Of a stretch of 64,000 bases of DNA, positions 1 through 9,874 are shown piece by piece. The stretch spans positions 1 to 64,000 of the forward strand of contig QCKG01000008.1 in NCBI GenBank assembly GCA_003215535.1. Direction: 5' to 3'. Positions within the stretch are counted from its first letter, which is position 1. Every line of letters starts with the position of its first letter. A model generated the notes under the pieces. It was not told where the DNA came from. It saw nothing but the letters and a program-made list of their open reading frames with translations, and did no database searches. Source of the DNA: Prochlorococcus sp. AG-409-L18. Lineage in GTDB: Bacteria > Cyanobacteriota > Cyanobacteriia > PCC-6307 > Cyanobiaceae. The position numbers and the translations under genes are program-made.

Positions 1-274
1 CTGATCAGTTGCAACTCCGCGGAGTCGCACGCTCTCATATGCAAAGAAGACTGTGGTTCCTGCAAGCAAAAATTGACCAAATTGAAGTATTGGATCAAGT
101 CGCCAGCCTTGAAAAAAGAGAATTCCTCCACAAAGGAGACCTATCGCCGCAAAAAAAAACGTCGTAATCACGAGCGAGAGCAGGTTTAAAGGACCGCAAG
201 AAATAAAGCCCTGCACCTGAGACGGCGAGGACAATACCAACAATGCTGGCCCAATTCAGACTGGCATTGACCAA
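1..274 (-). pseudogene. ycf66: Ycf66 family protein, partial and frameshifted
   Basis: Reading leftwards from a TTG at 274 (preceded by GGGGG), the protein begins MVNASLNWASIVGIVLAVSG and continues to ARDYDVFF. There a run of nine A on the given strand (151-159) breaks the frame. Eight A would restore AAIGLLCGGILFFQGWRL and the remainder ending VRLRGVATDQ at the window edge. The family is a small cyanobacterial and plastid membrane protein of unclear role, usually near photosynthesis genes, and here it lies just downstream of psbX. The frame restoration is seen directly. Whether the extra A is real, a sequencing error or a slippage site cannot be told. The C-terminus lies outside the window. 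Confidence 0.75.
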
Positions 275-300
275 TGTTTCGCCCCCGGAAAACGTCGTAA

Positions 301-323
301 TTGAGGCTGAATTTCAGCCTCAA
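301..323. other. perfect 10-bp hairpin between psbX and ycf66
   Basis: TTGAGGCTGA and TCAGCCTCAA flank a 3-base loop in the gap between the psbX stop and the ycf66 start. No T-run follows on either strand, so it may be an attenuating or RNA-stabilising hairpin rather than a full intrinsic terminator. Confidence 0.5.
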
Positions 324-355
324 TGCTTTCAGTCTACGAAGTGCGCAATCGTTGA

Positions 356-472
356 CTAGCGCGTCAACGCATCTTTCTGGCTTACCCAGAGTAAGAAAAA
401 GGCTGCAGGAGCGACGATAAGTACTCCAGCACCAAGGATACTGAGAATCAGATTAACTCCAGAGGGATCCAT
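356..472 (-). CDS. psbX: photosystem II protein PsbX
   Basis: A 38-residue protein starting [16 protein letters not shown] and ending [10 protein letters not shown]. It has one hydrophobic helix (about residues 6-28) and the short polar tail typical of PsbX, a small thylakoid subunit of photosystem II associated with plastoquinone turnover near the QB site. Its length matches the family. It is transcribed leftwards towards ycf66, with a perfect hairpin between the two. The opposite neighbour (YggT) is divergent, so the 80 bp at 473-550 should carry the psbX promoter. Confidence 0.9.
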   Translation of the reverse strand: MDPSGVNLILSILGAGVLIVAPAAFFLLWVSQKDALTR

Positions 473-550
473 AACAGCTTCTTGTAGAGGCAAAACCAAA
501 GAGATACTACGAAATTAAAGAGTCGCTTTCTACAATTAAACTCGTAATTT

Positions 551-880
551 TTGAACTTTGTGACGCCTCTAGCACTGAAGGCCCTCCCAATAGCGCATAT
601 GGCCCTAGGGCTAATACTGGCAATCATGACGCTAGGGTTTCTCATGAGAATCATTCTCACGTGGTATCCGAAGATAAATATCAACAAAGGGTTATGGCCT
701 ATTTTGACAAGGCCAACTGAACCATTTCTAAAAATAACAAGACAATTCATCGCTCCAATAGGCGGAGTAGATGTATCGCCTGTTATTTGGGTTGGATTAA
801 CAAGTCTTGCACGCGAATTATTAGTAGGTCAGCAAGGAATAATCTCTCAAATCTTATTAAATAGTGAGATGCTTGGTTAA
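551..880 (+). CDS. YggT family membrane protein
   Basis: A 109-residue protein with two hydrophobic segments separated by the family-typical stretch RIILTWYPKININKGLWP. Established knowledge: YggT/YlmG (Ycf19) proteins are small integral membrane proteins linked to envelope or thylakoid organisation and nucleoid partitioning; their biochemistry is unsettled. The start used is TTG at 551; GTG at 560 is an alternative. The last four residues (EMLG) and the stop lie inside a long palindrome shared with accC, which converges from the right. Confidence 0.85.
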   Translation: MNFVTPLALKALPIAHMALGLILAIMTLGFLMRIILTWYPKININKGLWPILTRPTEPFLKITRQFIAPIGGVDVSPVIWVGLTSLARELLVGQQGIISQILLNSEMLG

Positions 881-914
881 TAGAAAATGTTATTTTCTAT
901 TAACCAAGCATCTC
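866..914. terminator. shared bidirectional terminator of yggT and accC
   Basis: A perfect 23-bp stem (866-888 with 892-914) and a 3-base loop join two convergent genes. The stem runs through both stop codons and the last codons of both genes, so both proteins end in EMLG. The inner stem is A/T-rich, giving a T-run on each RNA strand. Confidence 0.85.
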
Positions 915-2246
915 TTGTTCAACAAATTTAGTATGAACATCTCCTTTAAGAAATTCGTCTCTATTTAGCAAATAAAGGTGAAAATCAATAGTTGTTGGTA
1001 TTCCAGTTACAGCGCATTCATTTAGAGCGCGCCTCATTCTTTTCAAGGCAACATCTCTAGTTTGACCCCAAACAATCAACTTACCAATTAAAGAATCATA
1101 AAATGGGGGTATTTCATACCCAGTATAAACATGGCTATCCACTCTTACACCAGGTCCACCTGGTGGTAACCACCCTGTAATTCTGCCTGGAGATGGCCTG
1201 AAATTATGAGTTGAATCCTCAGCATTGATTCTACATTCAATTGCATGCCCTCTAAGCTCAATTGCATCCTGATTAACGCTAATTTCCTCACCTCCAGCAA
1301 TACGTAATTGTTCTGCAATTAAATCAATTCCGGTAACCATTTCAGTTACAGGATGTTCAACCTGAATCCGAGTATTCATCTCCATAAAATAGAACTTACC
1401 TTGTCTATCTAATAAAAACTCAACTGTGCCAGCTCCCTCATAATCAATGCTCTTTGCAGCTGCAACAGCAGCTTCCCCCATCCTCACTCTTAGATCAGGG
1501 TCTAATGCTGGACTTGGAGATTCTTCAAGTAGCTTTTGATGCCGTCTTTGAATCGAACAATCACGTTCTCCTAAATGAACAACATTTCCATGTCTATCAG
1601 CCAATATTTGTACCTCTACATGACGGGGACGATCAATGAATTTCTCCATGTAAAGCCCAGCATTGCCAAAAGCTGCTTCTGCCTCCCCCTGTGCCGCCTT
1701 AAAAAGATTCTCAAGCTGATCTGGAGCATTTACTAAGCGCATACCCCTTCCACCGCCACCTGCAGTGGCCTTAATCATGACTGGATAGCCCATTTCCTTA
1801 GCCAGCCCTGCAGCCACCTCAACGCTTTCTAATAAGCCCTCACTACCTGGAACAGTAGGAACTCCTACCTGCTGCATAGTCGATTTTGCTGTTGCCTTGT
1901 CTCCCATAGAACGAATCGCATTAGGAGAAGGCCCAACAAAGACAATTCCATGATCCCTACACATCTCTGCAAAACGATCATTTTCTGCAAGAAACCCATA
2001 TCCAGGATGTATCGCATCAACACCCCTTGATGTTGCAGCAGCAAGAATATTGGGGACATTCAGATAGCTTTTACTACTTGGTGCATCACCTACACAGACA
2101 GCTTCATCTGCAAGCTGCACATGAAGAGCATTGCGATCAACAGTGCTATAGACAGCAACTGTCGCAATGCCTAACTCCCTGCAACTACGGAGAATCCGTA
2201 GGGCAATTTCACCACGATTGGCTATTAACACTTTGCCTATAGGCAT
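900..2246 (-). CDS. accC: acetyl-CoA carboxylase, biotin carboxylase subunit
   Basis: A 448-residue protein starting [18 protein letters not shown]. It performs ATP-dependent carboxylation of biotin on AccB, the first half-reaction of acetyl-CoA carboxylase in fatty-acid synthesis. Visible features: N-terminal biotin carboxylase domain, glycine-rich ATP-grasp loop [11 protein letters not shown] (about residue 160), catalytic segment [11 protein letters not shown] (about 290), and a C-terminal [10 protein letters not shown] segment. The frame is open a further 19 codons upstream, but the ATG at 2246 gives the standard length and start. It converges on YggT and shares its terminator. Confidence 0.97.
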   Translation of the reverse strand: MPIGKVLIANRGEIALRILRSCRELGIATVAVYSTVDRNALHVQLADEAVCVGDAPSSKSYLNVPNILAAATSRGVDAIHPGYGFLAENDRFAEMCRDHGIVFVGPSPNAIRSMGDKATAKSTMQQVGVPTVPGSEGLLESVEVAAGLAKEMGYPVMIKATAGGGGRGMRLVNAPDQLENLFKAAQGEAEAAFGNAGLYMEKFIDRPRHVEVQILADRHGNVVHLGERDCSIQRRHQKLLEESPSPALDPDLRVRMGEAAVAAAKSIDYEGAGTVEFLLDRQGKFYFMEMNTRIQVEHPVTEMVTGIDLIAEQLRIAGGEEISVNQDAIELRGHAIECRINAEDSTHNFRPSPGRITGWLPPGGPGVRVDSHVYTGYEIPPFYDSLIGKLIVWGQTRDVALKRMRRALNECAVTGIPTTIDFHLYLLNRDEFLKGDVHTKFVEQEMLG

Positions 2247-2370
2247 CAAGAAAATATCCGGGCCTGAGGCGGATCGTATCAGCGCTCCTAACTCTTTCCT
2301 CATTTAGCAAGAGAAGGAAGGTTGACCGTTATGATCATTTTTGACTAACTCCGACAGATTTAGTTCCCTA

Positions 2371-2452
2371 GCGGATGTGGTGGAATTGGTAGACACGCAC
2401 GTTTGAGGGGCGTGTGGCTTCGGCCTTGCGAGTTCAAGTCTCGCCATCCGCA
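2371..2452 (+). tRNA. tRNA-Leu (GAG)
   Basis: An 82-base class II tRNA. The acceptor stem GCGGATG pairs with CATCCGC, with discriminator A. D-arm TGGTAGACA, anticodon stem CACGT/GCGTG with loop TTGAGGG (anticodon GAG), a long variable arm and a T-arm containing GTTCAAGTC are all visible. CCA is not encoded. Confidence 0.95.
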
Positions 2453-2490
2453 TTGATTAATCACACTCGAGTGAGCTTCATCAAGCTGAA

Positions 2491-3765
2491 ATGAAGAACA
2501 CTTCCCATGTAGTAGTAATTGTCTCTAATGGGCCAGGAGAACTTTCAACGTGGGTAAAACCTCTTGCAGACAAACTACATAATCAAATATTGATGAGACC
2601 TTTTGCAGAAAAAAGCTCTCTTGGTTTAAGGCTGGTCTTAGTACCTTGTCCAAATGCCACTGGAAAAGAAAAAGATGCAGCAAGTCACTGGGGTCAATTT
2701 GAAACAATTACACCAGCCAATGTCTTCTGGGATCTCTTACTAAAGCCAAAAAAATATGCCCATTGGCCCAGAAAAGGTTTAGTCATTTTCCTGGGTGGAG
2801 ATCAATTTTGGAGTGTGTTGCTATCAGCAAGGCTTGGATATAAACATCTTACTTACGCCGAATGGACGGCTAGATGGCCTCAATGGAATGACAGGATTGC
2901 AGCCATGTCACCAACAGTCAGAGAAAGATTACCGCGAAGATTTCGAAATCGTTGCACAGTTGTTGGAGACCTAATGGCTGACCTCCCAAAACTTGCCAAA
3001 AGTCAAACGCCTCTCCCCGAAGGTCAATGGATTGCAATTATGCCTGGCTCTAAAAAAGCAAAATTATCTATAGGGGTTCCATTCTTACTTGAAGTAGCAG
3101 ATCGTCTCGCAAAAAAAATCCCAAATTGCAAATTTCTACTGCCAATTGCACCAACAACCAGTATAAAAGACCTCGAAAATTTCCTTGGCAAACAAAACCC
3201 TCTTGCTTCCAAATATCATTCAGGGATAGCAAAAATCCTTAGCCCTGAAAAAACTTTACCGTGGCCTAAATTGTTAACTACTGCAGGCACCGAAATCTAT
3301 TTACACGAAAACCACCCTGCACACGGTGCTTTAAGTCAATGCACGTTAGCTCTGACCACAGTAGGAGCCAATACAGCGGAATTAGGAGCACTCAACGTCC
3401 CAATGATAGTTATTGTTCCAACTCAGCATTTGTCTGTGATGCAAGCATGGGATGGATTAATTGGGGTAATAGCCAGGCTACCTTTTTTTAGATGGGGGAT
3501 AGGCCTTTTACTAAGCCTTTGGCGACTAAGTAAACATGGCTATTTAGCCTGGCCCAATATATCTGCTGGCCGAATGGTCGTACCCGAGAAAGTAGGCAAG
3601 ATCTTTCCAGAAGAAATTGCTGAAGAAGCTGCAGAATGGCTTTTATCTCCTGAAAGGCTGCAAGGTCAAAAAAGTGATTTACAGAGTCTTAGAGGAAATT
3701 CGGGAGCAGTCCAAGCATTAACCAAAGAAATCCTAAACCTTCTCCCAGATAAACTTAAAAGCTAA
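2491..3765 (+). CDS. lipid-A-disaccharide synthase-related protein
   Basis: A 424-residue protein of the cyanobacterial LpxB-related family. The N-terminus VVVIVSNGPGELSTW resembles the start of GT-B glycosyltransferases, and the region near residue 290 (LALTTVGANTAELGALNVP) resembles the nucleotide-sugar-binding part of LpxB. Being LpxB-like, it may act on a glycolipid at the cytoplasmic membrane, but marine picocyanobacteria have unusual lipid A and the substrate is unknown. It starts 39 bp after tRNA-Leu, so the two may be co-transcribed. Confidence 0.75.
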   Translation: MKNTSHVVVIVSNGPGELSTWVKPLADKLHNQILMRPFAEKSSLGLRLVLVPCPNATGKEKDAASHWGQFETITPANVFWDLLLKPKKYAHWPRKGLVIFLGGDQFWSVLLSARLGYKHLTYAEWTARWPQWNDRIAAMSPTVRERLPRRFRNRCTVVGDLMADLPKLAKSQTPLPEGQWIAIMPGSKKAKLSIGVPFLLEVADRLAKKIPNCKFLLPIAPTTSIKDLENFLGKQNPLASKYHSGIAKILSPEKTLPWPKLLTTAGTEIYLHENHPAHGALSQCTLALTTVGANTAELGALNVPMIVIVPTQHLSVMQAWDGLIGVIARLPFFRWGIGLLLSLWRLSKHGYLAWPNISAGRMVVPEKVGKIFPEEIAEEAAEWLLSPERLQGQKSDLQSLRGNSGAVQALTKEILNLLPDKLKS

Positions 3766-3834
3766 GAATTAATCTCTTATCTAATACATTTATGTAATAA
3801 TTGAATTAGATAACCAACATTACTTGATGATCCC

Positions 3835-4254
3835 ATGCAAATACCATCTAACAATCAAGATAATGATTTCAAGAGTATAAATGAAGAGAAGCTCAAATCT
3901 CGTCTAACAGCTGAACAATACAATGTCACTCGTAAAGGGGGAACAGAAAGGGCTTTCACAGGAAAATATTGGGACCACAAAGAATCTGGCATATATCACT
4001 GTATTTGTTGCAATCAAAAACTTTTTGCATCGAGCAAGAAATTCAATTCTGGTACAGGATGGCCAAGTTTTTGGGAGGAAATTAATAGTACTAATATTCT
4101 TAGAATCCAGGACGAAAGTTATGGCATGATCCGGACAGAAATACAATGTGCAAAATGCAAGTCACATTTAGGACATGTATTTGATGATGGACCAGATCCA
4201 TCTGGTTTAAGGTATTGCATTAATAGTGCTTCTCTAAGATTTATCAAAGAATAA
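3835..4254 (+). CDS. msrB: peptide methionine-R-sulfoxide reductase MsrB
   Basis: A 139-residue repair enzyme that reduces methionine-R-sulfoxide in proteins using thioredoxin. Visible: two zinc-binding CxxC pairs (CICC near residue 59, CAKC near 107), the substrate-pocket segment GTGWPSFW, the HLGHVFDDGPDPSGLRYC segment, and the catalytic cysteine in RYCINSASL. It converges on the PRC-barrel gene with only 4 bp between the stops. Confidence 0.96.
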   Translation: MQIPSNNQDNDFKSINEEKLKSRLTAEQYNVTRKGGTERAFTGKYWDHKESGIYHCICCNQKLFASSKKFNSGTGWPSFWEEINSTNILRIQDESYGMIRTEIQCAKCKSHLGHVFDDGPDPSGLRYCINSASLRFIKE

Positions 4255-4258
4255 AATT

Positions 4259-5308
4259 TTACCATGGGTCCTCAAGTTGATTTCTCTTGTCTTGTATCTG
4301 AGGATTTGTTTCGTTAATCTCTTTAGTGAAGTCTATTGGTTCAACATCAAGAGTCTCTTCAGAATTCTGAACAGGCCTTCTAGACGCCGGTCTTGTAATT
4401 CGCAAAGAATCATCTTCTAATGAATTTATTTCTGAATCTTTAGAGGCAACCTGAAAATCAACTTTTTCATCATCAAAACTTCTGTAATTAGAGGGTGATT
4501 CTTCAATTGATTCATCTAAATAGCGACGCTGCTTAACCTCTTCTCCCTGACGATCCTGTAATTCAACATATTCCAATTCATCTTCCTGGGAAAATAATTC
4601 GTCATTCCCAGCTTGAAGAACTTTCTGATCTTCTTGAACGTTTTCTGCGGATGCCAATTGATTCTCAACTGGAACAAGGTTGACCCGATAACGCTGTCTT
4701 TCCTGCTCTTCCCAACTTGCACCACCAACTCCAAGTTTTTCAAGAAAACCACTATTAAGCTGTTTTAACTTTTCTTCTGCTCCCTCATAAACAATTATTC
4801 GGTCTGCTCCGCTACTCACAATTTCCTCCACAGGGATTTCCCATGTACTGAGAACTCCTTCTCCTAGCAAAGGCACTCCTAAAGCCCCCATGACCAAAGT
4901 AGTGAGTTCGCCAGTCTCAATGTCAAACGAAAATCCGAGAACCCTCCCCAGCTGCTGACCAGACTCAGTGATCACTTGACAATTGATAACTCGACTATAT
5001 CTATCTGGCGTAAATCCCTCGCTTAAAGAATCAACTGAATCTACAAGAATTACATCTCCTACCTGCCGAATACGATCAAGGGGCATCCACCTTGGCAAGC
5101 CAGGAAGGAATCTGGTTAATGGGTTATCTCTTAAACCAAGAGCAACTACCTCTCTCCTATCTATATCAACTACTACTTCTCCAACCAAGCCAAGTCTGCG
5201 TCCAGTATCTCGAGTAATCACCTGGGTACCCATTAACTCCGAACGCAGCCAGAGGCGGTCGCTAGGGACTGTTTCAAGTGATTCGTTAGAGGATGAGGTG
5301 TTGGTCAA
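4259..5308 (-). CDS. PRC-barrel domain protein with acidic tail
   Basis: A 349-residue protein. Residues about 20-95 (LRSELMGTQVITRDTGRR onwards) and about 105-180 (NCQVITESGQQLGRVLGF) read as two PRC-barrel domains, a fold first seen in photosystem reaction-centre subunit H and in RimM. The C-terminal half is low-complexity, acidic and glutamine-rich, probably disordered. The family is widespread in cyanobacteria; its function is unresolved. It ends 4 bp from the msrB stop and starts 60 bp from the smc stop, in the same direction as smc. Confidence 0.8.
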   Translation of the reverse strand: MTNTSSSNESLETVPSDRLWLRSELMGTQVITRDTGRRLGLVGEVVVDIDRREVVALGLRDNPLTRFLPGLPRWMPLDRIRQVGDVILVDSVDSLSEGFTPDRYSRVINCQVITESGQQLGRVLGFSFDIETGELTTLVMGALGVPLLGEGVLSTWEIPVEEIVSSGADRIIVYEGAEEKLKQLNSGFLEKLGVGGASWEEQERQRYRVNLVPVENQLASAENVQEDQKVLQAGNDELFSQEDELEYVELQDRQGEEVKQRRYLDESIEESPSNYRSFDDEKVDFQVASKDSEINSLEDDSLRITRPASRRPVQNSEETLDVEPIDFTKEINETNPQIQDKRNQLEDPW

Positions 5309-5368
5309 ACGCGGTCCTTTAAAGCGAGTCGAATCGGATCATTTTGACGCAAAGCATGAAAGTAACCC

Positions 5369-8300
5369 TTAAGCAGCATCTGGAAGACCCACAACCTGAG
5401 TATGAGCCCCTCGAGCTTGAGTGACTCCAATTGTGCGACTAGAGGCACCAATCATTGGTCTGCGATGACTAACTACCAAGAATTGAGCGTGTTCAGCCTG
5501 GCGCGCAATCAAAGAAGAAAGCCTCTCAACATTAACTCCATCCAAGAAACTATCTACTTCATCTAAGGCATAAAAAGGGGAAGGTCGAAAACGTTGTAAA
5601 GCAAACAGGAAACTCAATGCTGTTAAAGATTTTTCACCTCCCGACATCGCCGCAAGCCTTCTGACTGCCTTACCTTTTGGATGAGCCACAAGTGTTAACC
5701 CTCCTTCTAAAGGGTCATCCTTATTGTCCAATTGAAGATGGCCATCTCCATCAGACAAACTTGCGAAGATTTCACGAAAATGGCTATCAACAGCCTCAAA
5801 AGCTTCCATAAAAGCCTCCTGACGCAAAGTTGCAACTGTTTCGATTCGAAGCAGCAATTCAGAACGTTCCTGCGTGAGGATCTCCAAACGTTCTTCTAAA
5901 TCACCCAATCGTTGATCAATTTTTTCTAATTCCTCAAGTGCCAACATGTTTACTGGCTCAAGGGCTTCAATACGCTTTTGTAATTCTTCCAAAGTGTTTT
6001 GGAGAGACTTCAACCCAGCATTAAGAAGATCGTCGGAGATCTCTGGTAGTGGATTTGGCAAAGACTTTTCAAGCTCATTCAAACGTATATTTCCAATTCT
6101 TAACTCTTCTTCCATTGACTGGATATCGTCGCGAAGTCGCTCTAATTTCCATTGAGCCTCTTGAAATTTTTGTCGCTTATTGGCTGCCTCCTCTTCCGCG
6201 ACATCTCTAGCGCGGCGTTTTTCGCCTAAACGTGCCAATAAATCTTTTTGACTAGCTTCTAGATTTAAACGACTTGCATGAAGGTCTTTATGCTGTTCTT
6301 TCCATTCAGAATGTGCAATAGATAGTGCTTGCACTAATTCTTGAAGACGACTCTCTTCTGTTAATAATGCATTCTGCTGATCTTCTAAGCGTTCTAAAGA
6401 AAGCTGATACTCCCTCTCAGCAGTTAGTAAAAGATCTCTCTTTTCTCTAGCACTCACGAGATTTGCGTCAGCAACCTCTAGTTCCTCGTGTAAAGCTTGC
6501 CAATTCGCTGAATCGCCATTCGCTTGAGAAAGATATTCCTTTTCATCTAAGTCACTTAATTGAAGAACAATTGGTTGAATTTCTGCCGTAATTGTTTGAA
6601 GTCTTTTTTGATAATCTTTAGCATTTTGAATAAGAACTTCCAAGCGCTCTGAACGCTCTTTGCGGCGATCCAACAAAGGTCCATTAGCACTTGTTGAAGC
6701 AAGCCTTTCTGCATCCAAGCCCGCCTGATGATTTTCTAGCTTTCTTAAAAAAGGACGTGCTTCGTCTAAAGAGTTTACTAAACGACTTTCTTCCTTCAGG
6801 CATTGAGCAAGAGTCTCCCCAAGTTCTAGTAATCTTCTTCGGATAGGCTCTACTTCATCAGCCTCATTACTTCTCCCAAAACTCAAAGTAACACTTCTGC
6901 CAGAAAAGCTTCCACCTGTCATAGCTCCACTCTTTTCAAGTAACTCTCCATCAAGTGTTACTGCTCTTGCTCTCCCAAGAGAGAATCTTGCCGAGTTCAA
7001 ATCCTTAAAGACAAGCGTTTCACCAAAGACATATGCAAAGACATCCTTATAAATTGGTTCAAACTTAACTAACTCAAAAGCAGTAGCGATTAATCCATTT
7101 ATTCTATTATCCAAATTAGGACTATTGCCCTTCATTAAAGCAGGATTTGTGTTATAGGTTTTCACTTTAAGTCTATTTAATGGAAGAAAAGTTAATCTAC
7201 CCGCTCGTTTATCTTTTAAAAGCTGAATTGCCTTTGCAGCAATTCCATCATTATCGACAACCACTTGTCCAAGTCGTCCGCCGGCTGCAACTTCAAGTGC
7301 AAGTCGATGAGACTCTTCGACTTCACCTAAATGAGCAACAAGTCCATGGATTCCTTCCAAACCAGCTTCTAAAAGCAGTTGTAACGCACTTGTACCTCTA
7401 CTCTCTTGAAGAGTTTCTTTACGACTCTCCAAACGAGCAATATCTCTTTCCAATCTGGTCTGTTCCTGCTCAAGACGGCTACGAGTACGTTGCTGAATCG
7501 CAAGGTCCTCAACCATTTTTTGGACCTCTAACTTCTGATTTTTAATCTTCTCTATAAGCTCATTTGATTCACCCTCAAGACTCTCAAGCTTTTGATGAAC
7601 TTGCAGATTTTGAAGAGTATCGCGATCTTGATCGACTTCCAGCTCCTTCTTCCGAGAAGCGTCTTGTAACAAGCGCTCCTCAAGTTTTTGCTGCTCTTGT
7701 TGAAGGGGTGCAAGTTTGCACTGAAGCTTTTGACGTTCCTCAGTTCTCTTCTTCTGCTCCTCAAACCATGCTCCCGAACGGCCTGCTACATCGCCTAGCC
7801 GTCTTCTCGAAACCTCCACAGCAGCTTCTGCATCTCTGCATGATTGTTCTGCAATTTCAATAGATTTTTTATTATTAACATCATCCCTCTTTTGACCTTC
7901 ACTTTGAATCTTTTTTCTTCGATCTAGCAAGTCAGATCGAAGGTCTTGCAATTTTTCTCCTTCTTGTTTGTGCAAAATAGCCTGTCGATCTAACTCCCGA
8001 ACCTGTGTCTCAACACCTGCCAAGTCTGCTTGAACAGTAATTAATTGATCTTCACCAAGAGCCTTAACTTCCTTTTGAAGTTTATTTAAATTCTCTACAG
8101 AAACCAAAAGATTCTTCTCAGATTCTGAAATCATCTGAACATCACTAATTTCTTGTGTGCAAAGCTTTTGATGCCTAGCTGATAAGTCATGGAGAGACTT
8201 CTTTGCTTCTTCAAAAGCAAGAACAAGTTCTTGCTTTCTCCCTAAATGAAGTTTCTCTTTCAATTCTTGGTAAGTTCGGGCCTTCGCGCAATCTCTTTCT

Positions 8301-8977
8301 AAACGTTGCCTTGAAGCAACAAGTTCTTGTTCAACAATGCGACAACGTTCTTGCCGTTCTTGAACATCATCAAGCTTTCTTCGAGTCTGCTCAATACGAT
8401 TGTCGAAAAGTGCGACCCCAGCCAATTCATCTATCAAGCCACGGCGGTCTCTATTACTCATAGAAACTATGCGAGTTACATCTCCCTGCATCACGACATT
8501 GCTACCTTCGGGATCAACCCTTAGACGCCGTAATTGAGTCTGAAGTTGTTGAAGATTGCAAGCCTCGCCGTCAGCTGAATAACTTGAGCTATAAGAACCT
8601 CCCGGCATAACTCTTAAACGACGAGTAACTGTCCATTCCTTCTGTTCACGACGAATCCAGGGACCATCTTGTGGCGGCTCTAACCCTTCTTCAGCTGGAT
8701 CTGGCTCCCAATCAGTTAAATCAAATCTGACACTAACCTCCGTTTCCGCTGACTTCCCAGCTCTTAAAACTCCGCTATTCACTAGATCAGGCAATCTCTC
8801 CGCCCTCATCCCTCTACTGTTTGCAAGGCCAAGACAAAACAAAACTCCATCAAGGATATTGCTTTTGCCAGAACCATTTGGCCCTGTAACTACAGTAAAA
8901 CCCTCATCCAGAGGGATCTTCATCGTCCCCCCAAAGGACTTGAAATGAGTAAGCCCGACCTGATTGATATGAACCAA
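5369..8977 (-). CDS. smc: chromosome segregation protein SMC
   Basis: A 1202-residue ATPase that dimerises and compacts and aligns newly replicated DNA. Domains in order: Walker A GPNGSGKSN (residues 32-40); a long coiled coil; a central hinge including LDGELLEKSGAMTGGSFSG (about 660-690); the returning coiled coil; then ABC signature MSGGEKSL (about 1110) and Walker B FYALDEVDSFLDG. The length is full for the family. A start at MVHINQVGLTHFKSF fits the conserved N-terminus. Confidence 0.97.
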   Translation of the reverse strand: MVHINQVGLTHFKSFGGTMKIPLDEGFTVVTGPNGSGKSNILDGVLFCLGLANSRGMRAERLPDLVNSGVLRAGKSAETEVSVRFDLTDWEPDPAEEGLEPPQDGPWIRREQKEWTVTRRLRVMPGGSYSSSYSADGEACNLQQLQTQLRRLRVDPEGSNVVMQGDVTRIVSMSNRDRRGLIDELAGVALFDNRIEQTRRKLDDVQERQERCRIVEQELVASRQRLERDCAKARTYQELKEKLHLGRKQELVLAFEEAKKSLHDLSARHQKLCTQEISDVQMISESEKNLLVSVENLNKLQKEVKALGEDQLITVQADLAGVETQVRELDRQAILHKQEGEKLQDLRSDLLDRRKKIQSEGQKRDDVNNKKSIEIAEQSCRDAEAAVEVSRRRLGDVAGRSGAWFEEQKKRTEERQKLQCKLAPLQQEQQKLEERLLQDASRKKELEVDQDRDTLQNLQVHQKLESLEGESNELIEKIKNQKLEVQKMVEDLAIQQRTRSRLEQEQTRLERDIARLESRKETLQESRGTSALQLLLEAGLEGIHGLVAHLGEVEESHRLALEVAAGGRLGQVVVDNDGIAAKAIQLLKDKRAGRLTFLPLNRLKVKTYNTNPALMKGNSPNLDNRINGLIATAFELVKFEPIYKDVFAYVFGETLVFKDLNSARFSLGRARAVTLDGELLEKSGAMTGGSFSGRSVTLSFGRSNEADEVEPIRRRLLELGETLAQCLKEESRLVNSLDEARPFLRKLENHQAGLDAERLASTSANGPLLDRRKERSERLEVLIQNAKDYQKRLQTITAEIQPIVLQLSDLDEKEYLSQANGDSANWQALHEELEVADANLVSAREKRDLLLTAEREYQLSLERLEDQQNALLTEESRLQELVQALSIAHSEWKEQHKDLHASRLNLEASQKDLLARLGEKRRARDVAEEEAANKRQKFQEAQWKLERLRDDIQSMEEELRIGNIRLNELEKSLPNPLPEISDDLLNAGLKSLQNTLEELQKRIEALEPVNMLALEELEKIDQRLGDLEERLEILTQERSELLLRIETVATLRQEAFMEAFEAVDSHFREIFASLSDGDGHLQLDNKDDPLEGGLTLVAHPKGKAVRRLAAMSGGEKSLTALSFLFALQRFRPSPFYALDEVDSFLDGVNVERLSSLIARQAEHAQFLVVSHRRPMIGASSRTIGVTQARGAHTQVVGLPDAA

Positions 8978-9054
8978 CAGGAGGCAATCTAAAAGTGCTT
9001 AAAGACTAGCGAAGGTTCTTCAAAGCTCAAGGGGATTGATTTACTTGGTTTGTA

Positions 9055-9426
9055 TTAGGTAATAGAAGAGAACGTACACAAATCAGCTCGAATGCTCAAA
9101 GTAACTTCCAGTCCATTGGCATGAAGTTCTATTTGCACTGGTGCGCCCTCTATTTCAGGAAGAGACCCTCTAAAAATTCCTGACATTAAAGACCTCGCCC
9201 AACCTCTTCCACCCGAAACAGGTCCTTCCGCAATATCAAGCCAATAAAGGTTGTGCTTAGGTAAAACAACTGCATCGACAGAAGGACCATCGACAATTGG
9301 GATTTGATCTAACCGCCAAGTACGGCAACCGTTACCATCTTCAAGCAATAAATCAAAATGACATCCAATCAGATCATTTGGATGACCAGTGTGTTCAAGT
9401 AAAGTCCAACGTTTTCTTATGTCCAT
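9055..9426 (-). CDS. conserved protein resembling LigD-type phosphoesterase fold
   Basis: A 123-residue protein. The segment HFDLLLEDGNGCRTWRLDQ resembles the HYDLRLE-type core of bacterial 3'-phosphoesterase domains (LigD PE / DNA polymerase ligase N-like). This is an inference from motif shape only; the protein is shorter than the LigD domain and its activity is untested. It lies 77 bp upstream of smc in the same direction, with a small conserved gene (9452-9673) 25 bp further upstream, so these may form one unit. Confidence 0.6.
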   Translation of the reverse strand: MDIRKRWTLLEHTGHPNDLIGCHFDLLLEDGNGCRTWRLDQIPIVDGPSVDAVVLPKHNLYWLDIAEGPVSGGRGWARSLMSGIFRGSLPEIEGAPVQIELHANGLEVTLSIRADLCTFSSIT

Positions 9427-9451
9427 ACGGATGAATTAGATATTCATTTCC

Positions 9452-9673
9452 TTAATCTGCTCGGGTTCTTAAAGTTAACGCCTTCTCCTCAGCCTCAGCG
9501 GCTCTCCTGGTTGCCCATTGAGCCATGGCAGTTTTGTTCTGGTTAAGCTTGACTAATTCAATAGCAATATCCCTTAGTATTTCTATATCTCTACACTCCT
9601 TAATTGTTCTACAGAGTTTTTCAGTTTGCAATTTTAATTGCAAACTAGGCTCTATAGGATCTTCAAATGGCAC
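9452..9673 (-). CDS. small conserved hypothetical protein
   Basis: A 73-residue, mostly helical, charged protein (MPFEDPIEPSLQLKLQTEKL start, ending EKALTLRTRAD) without membrane segments. Pattern and position suggest one of the small cytoplasmic proteins restricted to cyanobacteria. No function is recognisable. It stands 25 bp upstream of the next gene on the same strand. Confidence 0.6.
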   Translation of the reverse strand: MPFEDPIEPSLQLKLQTEKLCRTIKECRDIEILRDIAIELVKLNQNKTAMAQWATRRAAEAEEKALTLRTRAD

Positions 9674-9874
9674 TTAACTAATTAGTTGGAGGAAAAATCA
9701 ATAAATCTCTTAAAAGAAAAGCATCAGCCCAGAGCCTTACCTAATTTTTAACATGAAACAATACCAAGGGATGGTAGCGAAAAGGCAACCCAAGTTGATT
9801 TAGTACAGATGAAAGGAACTACTTTTTGAGCAGTTGCACAATTCATCAGATTTGTCGTCCTTTCCTTGCTGGGA

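Noticed and set aside
7180-7545. Plus-strand frames of 70-120 codons inside smc
   Set aside because: They are antisense to the intact coiled-coil coding region of smc and show no independent features.
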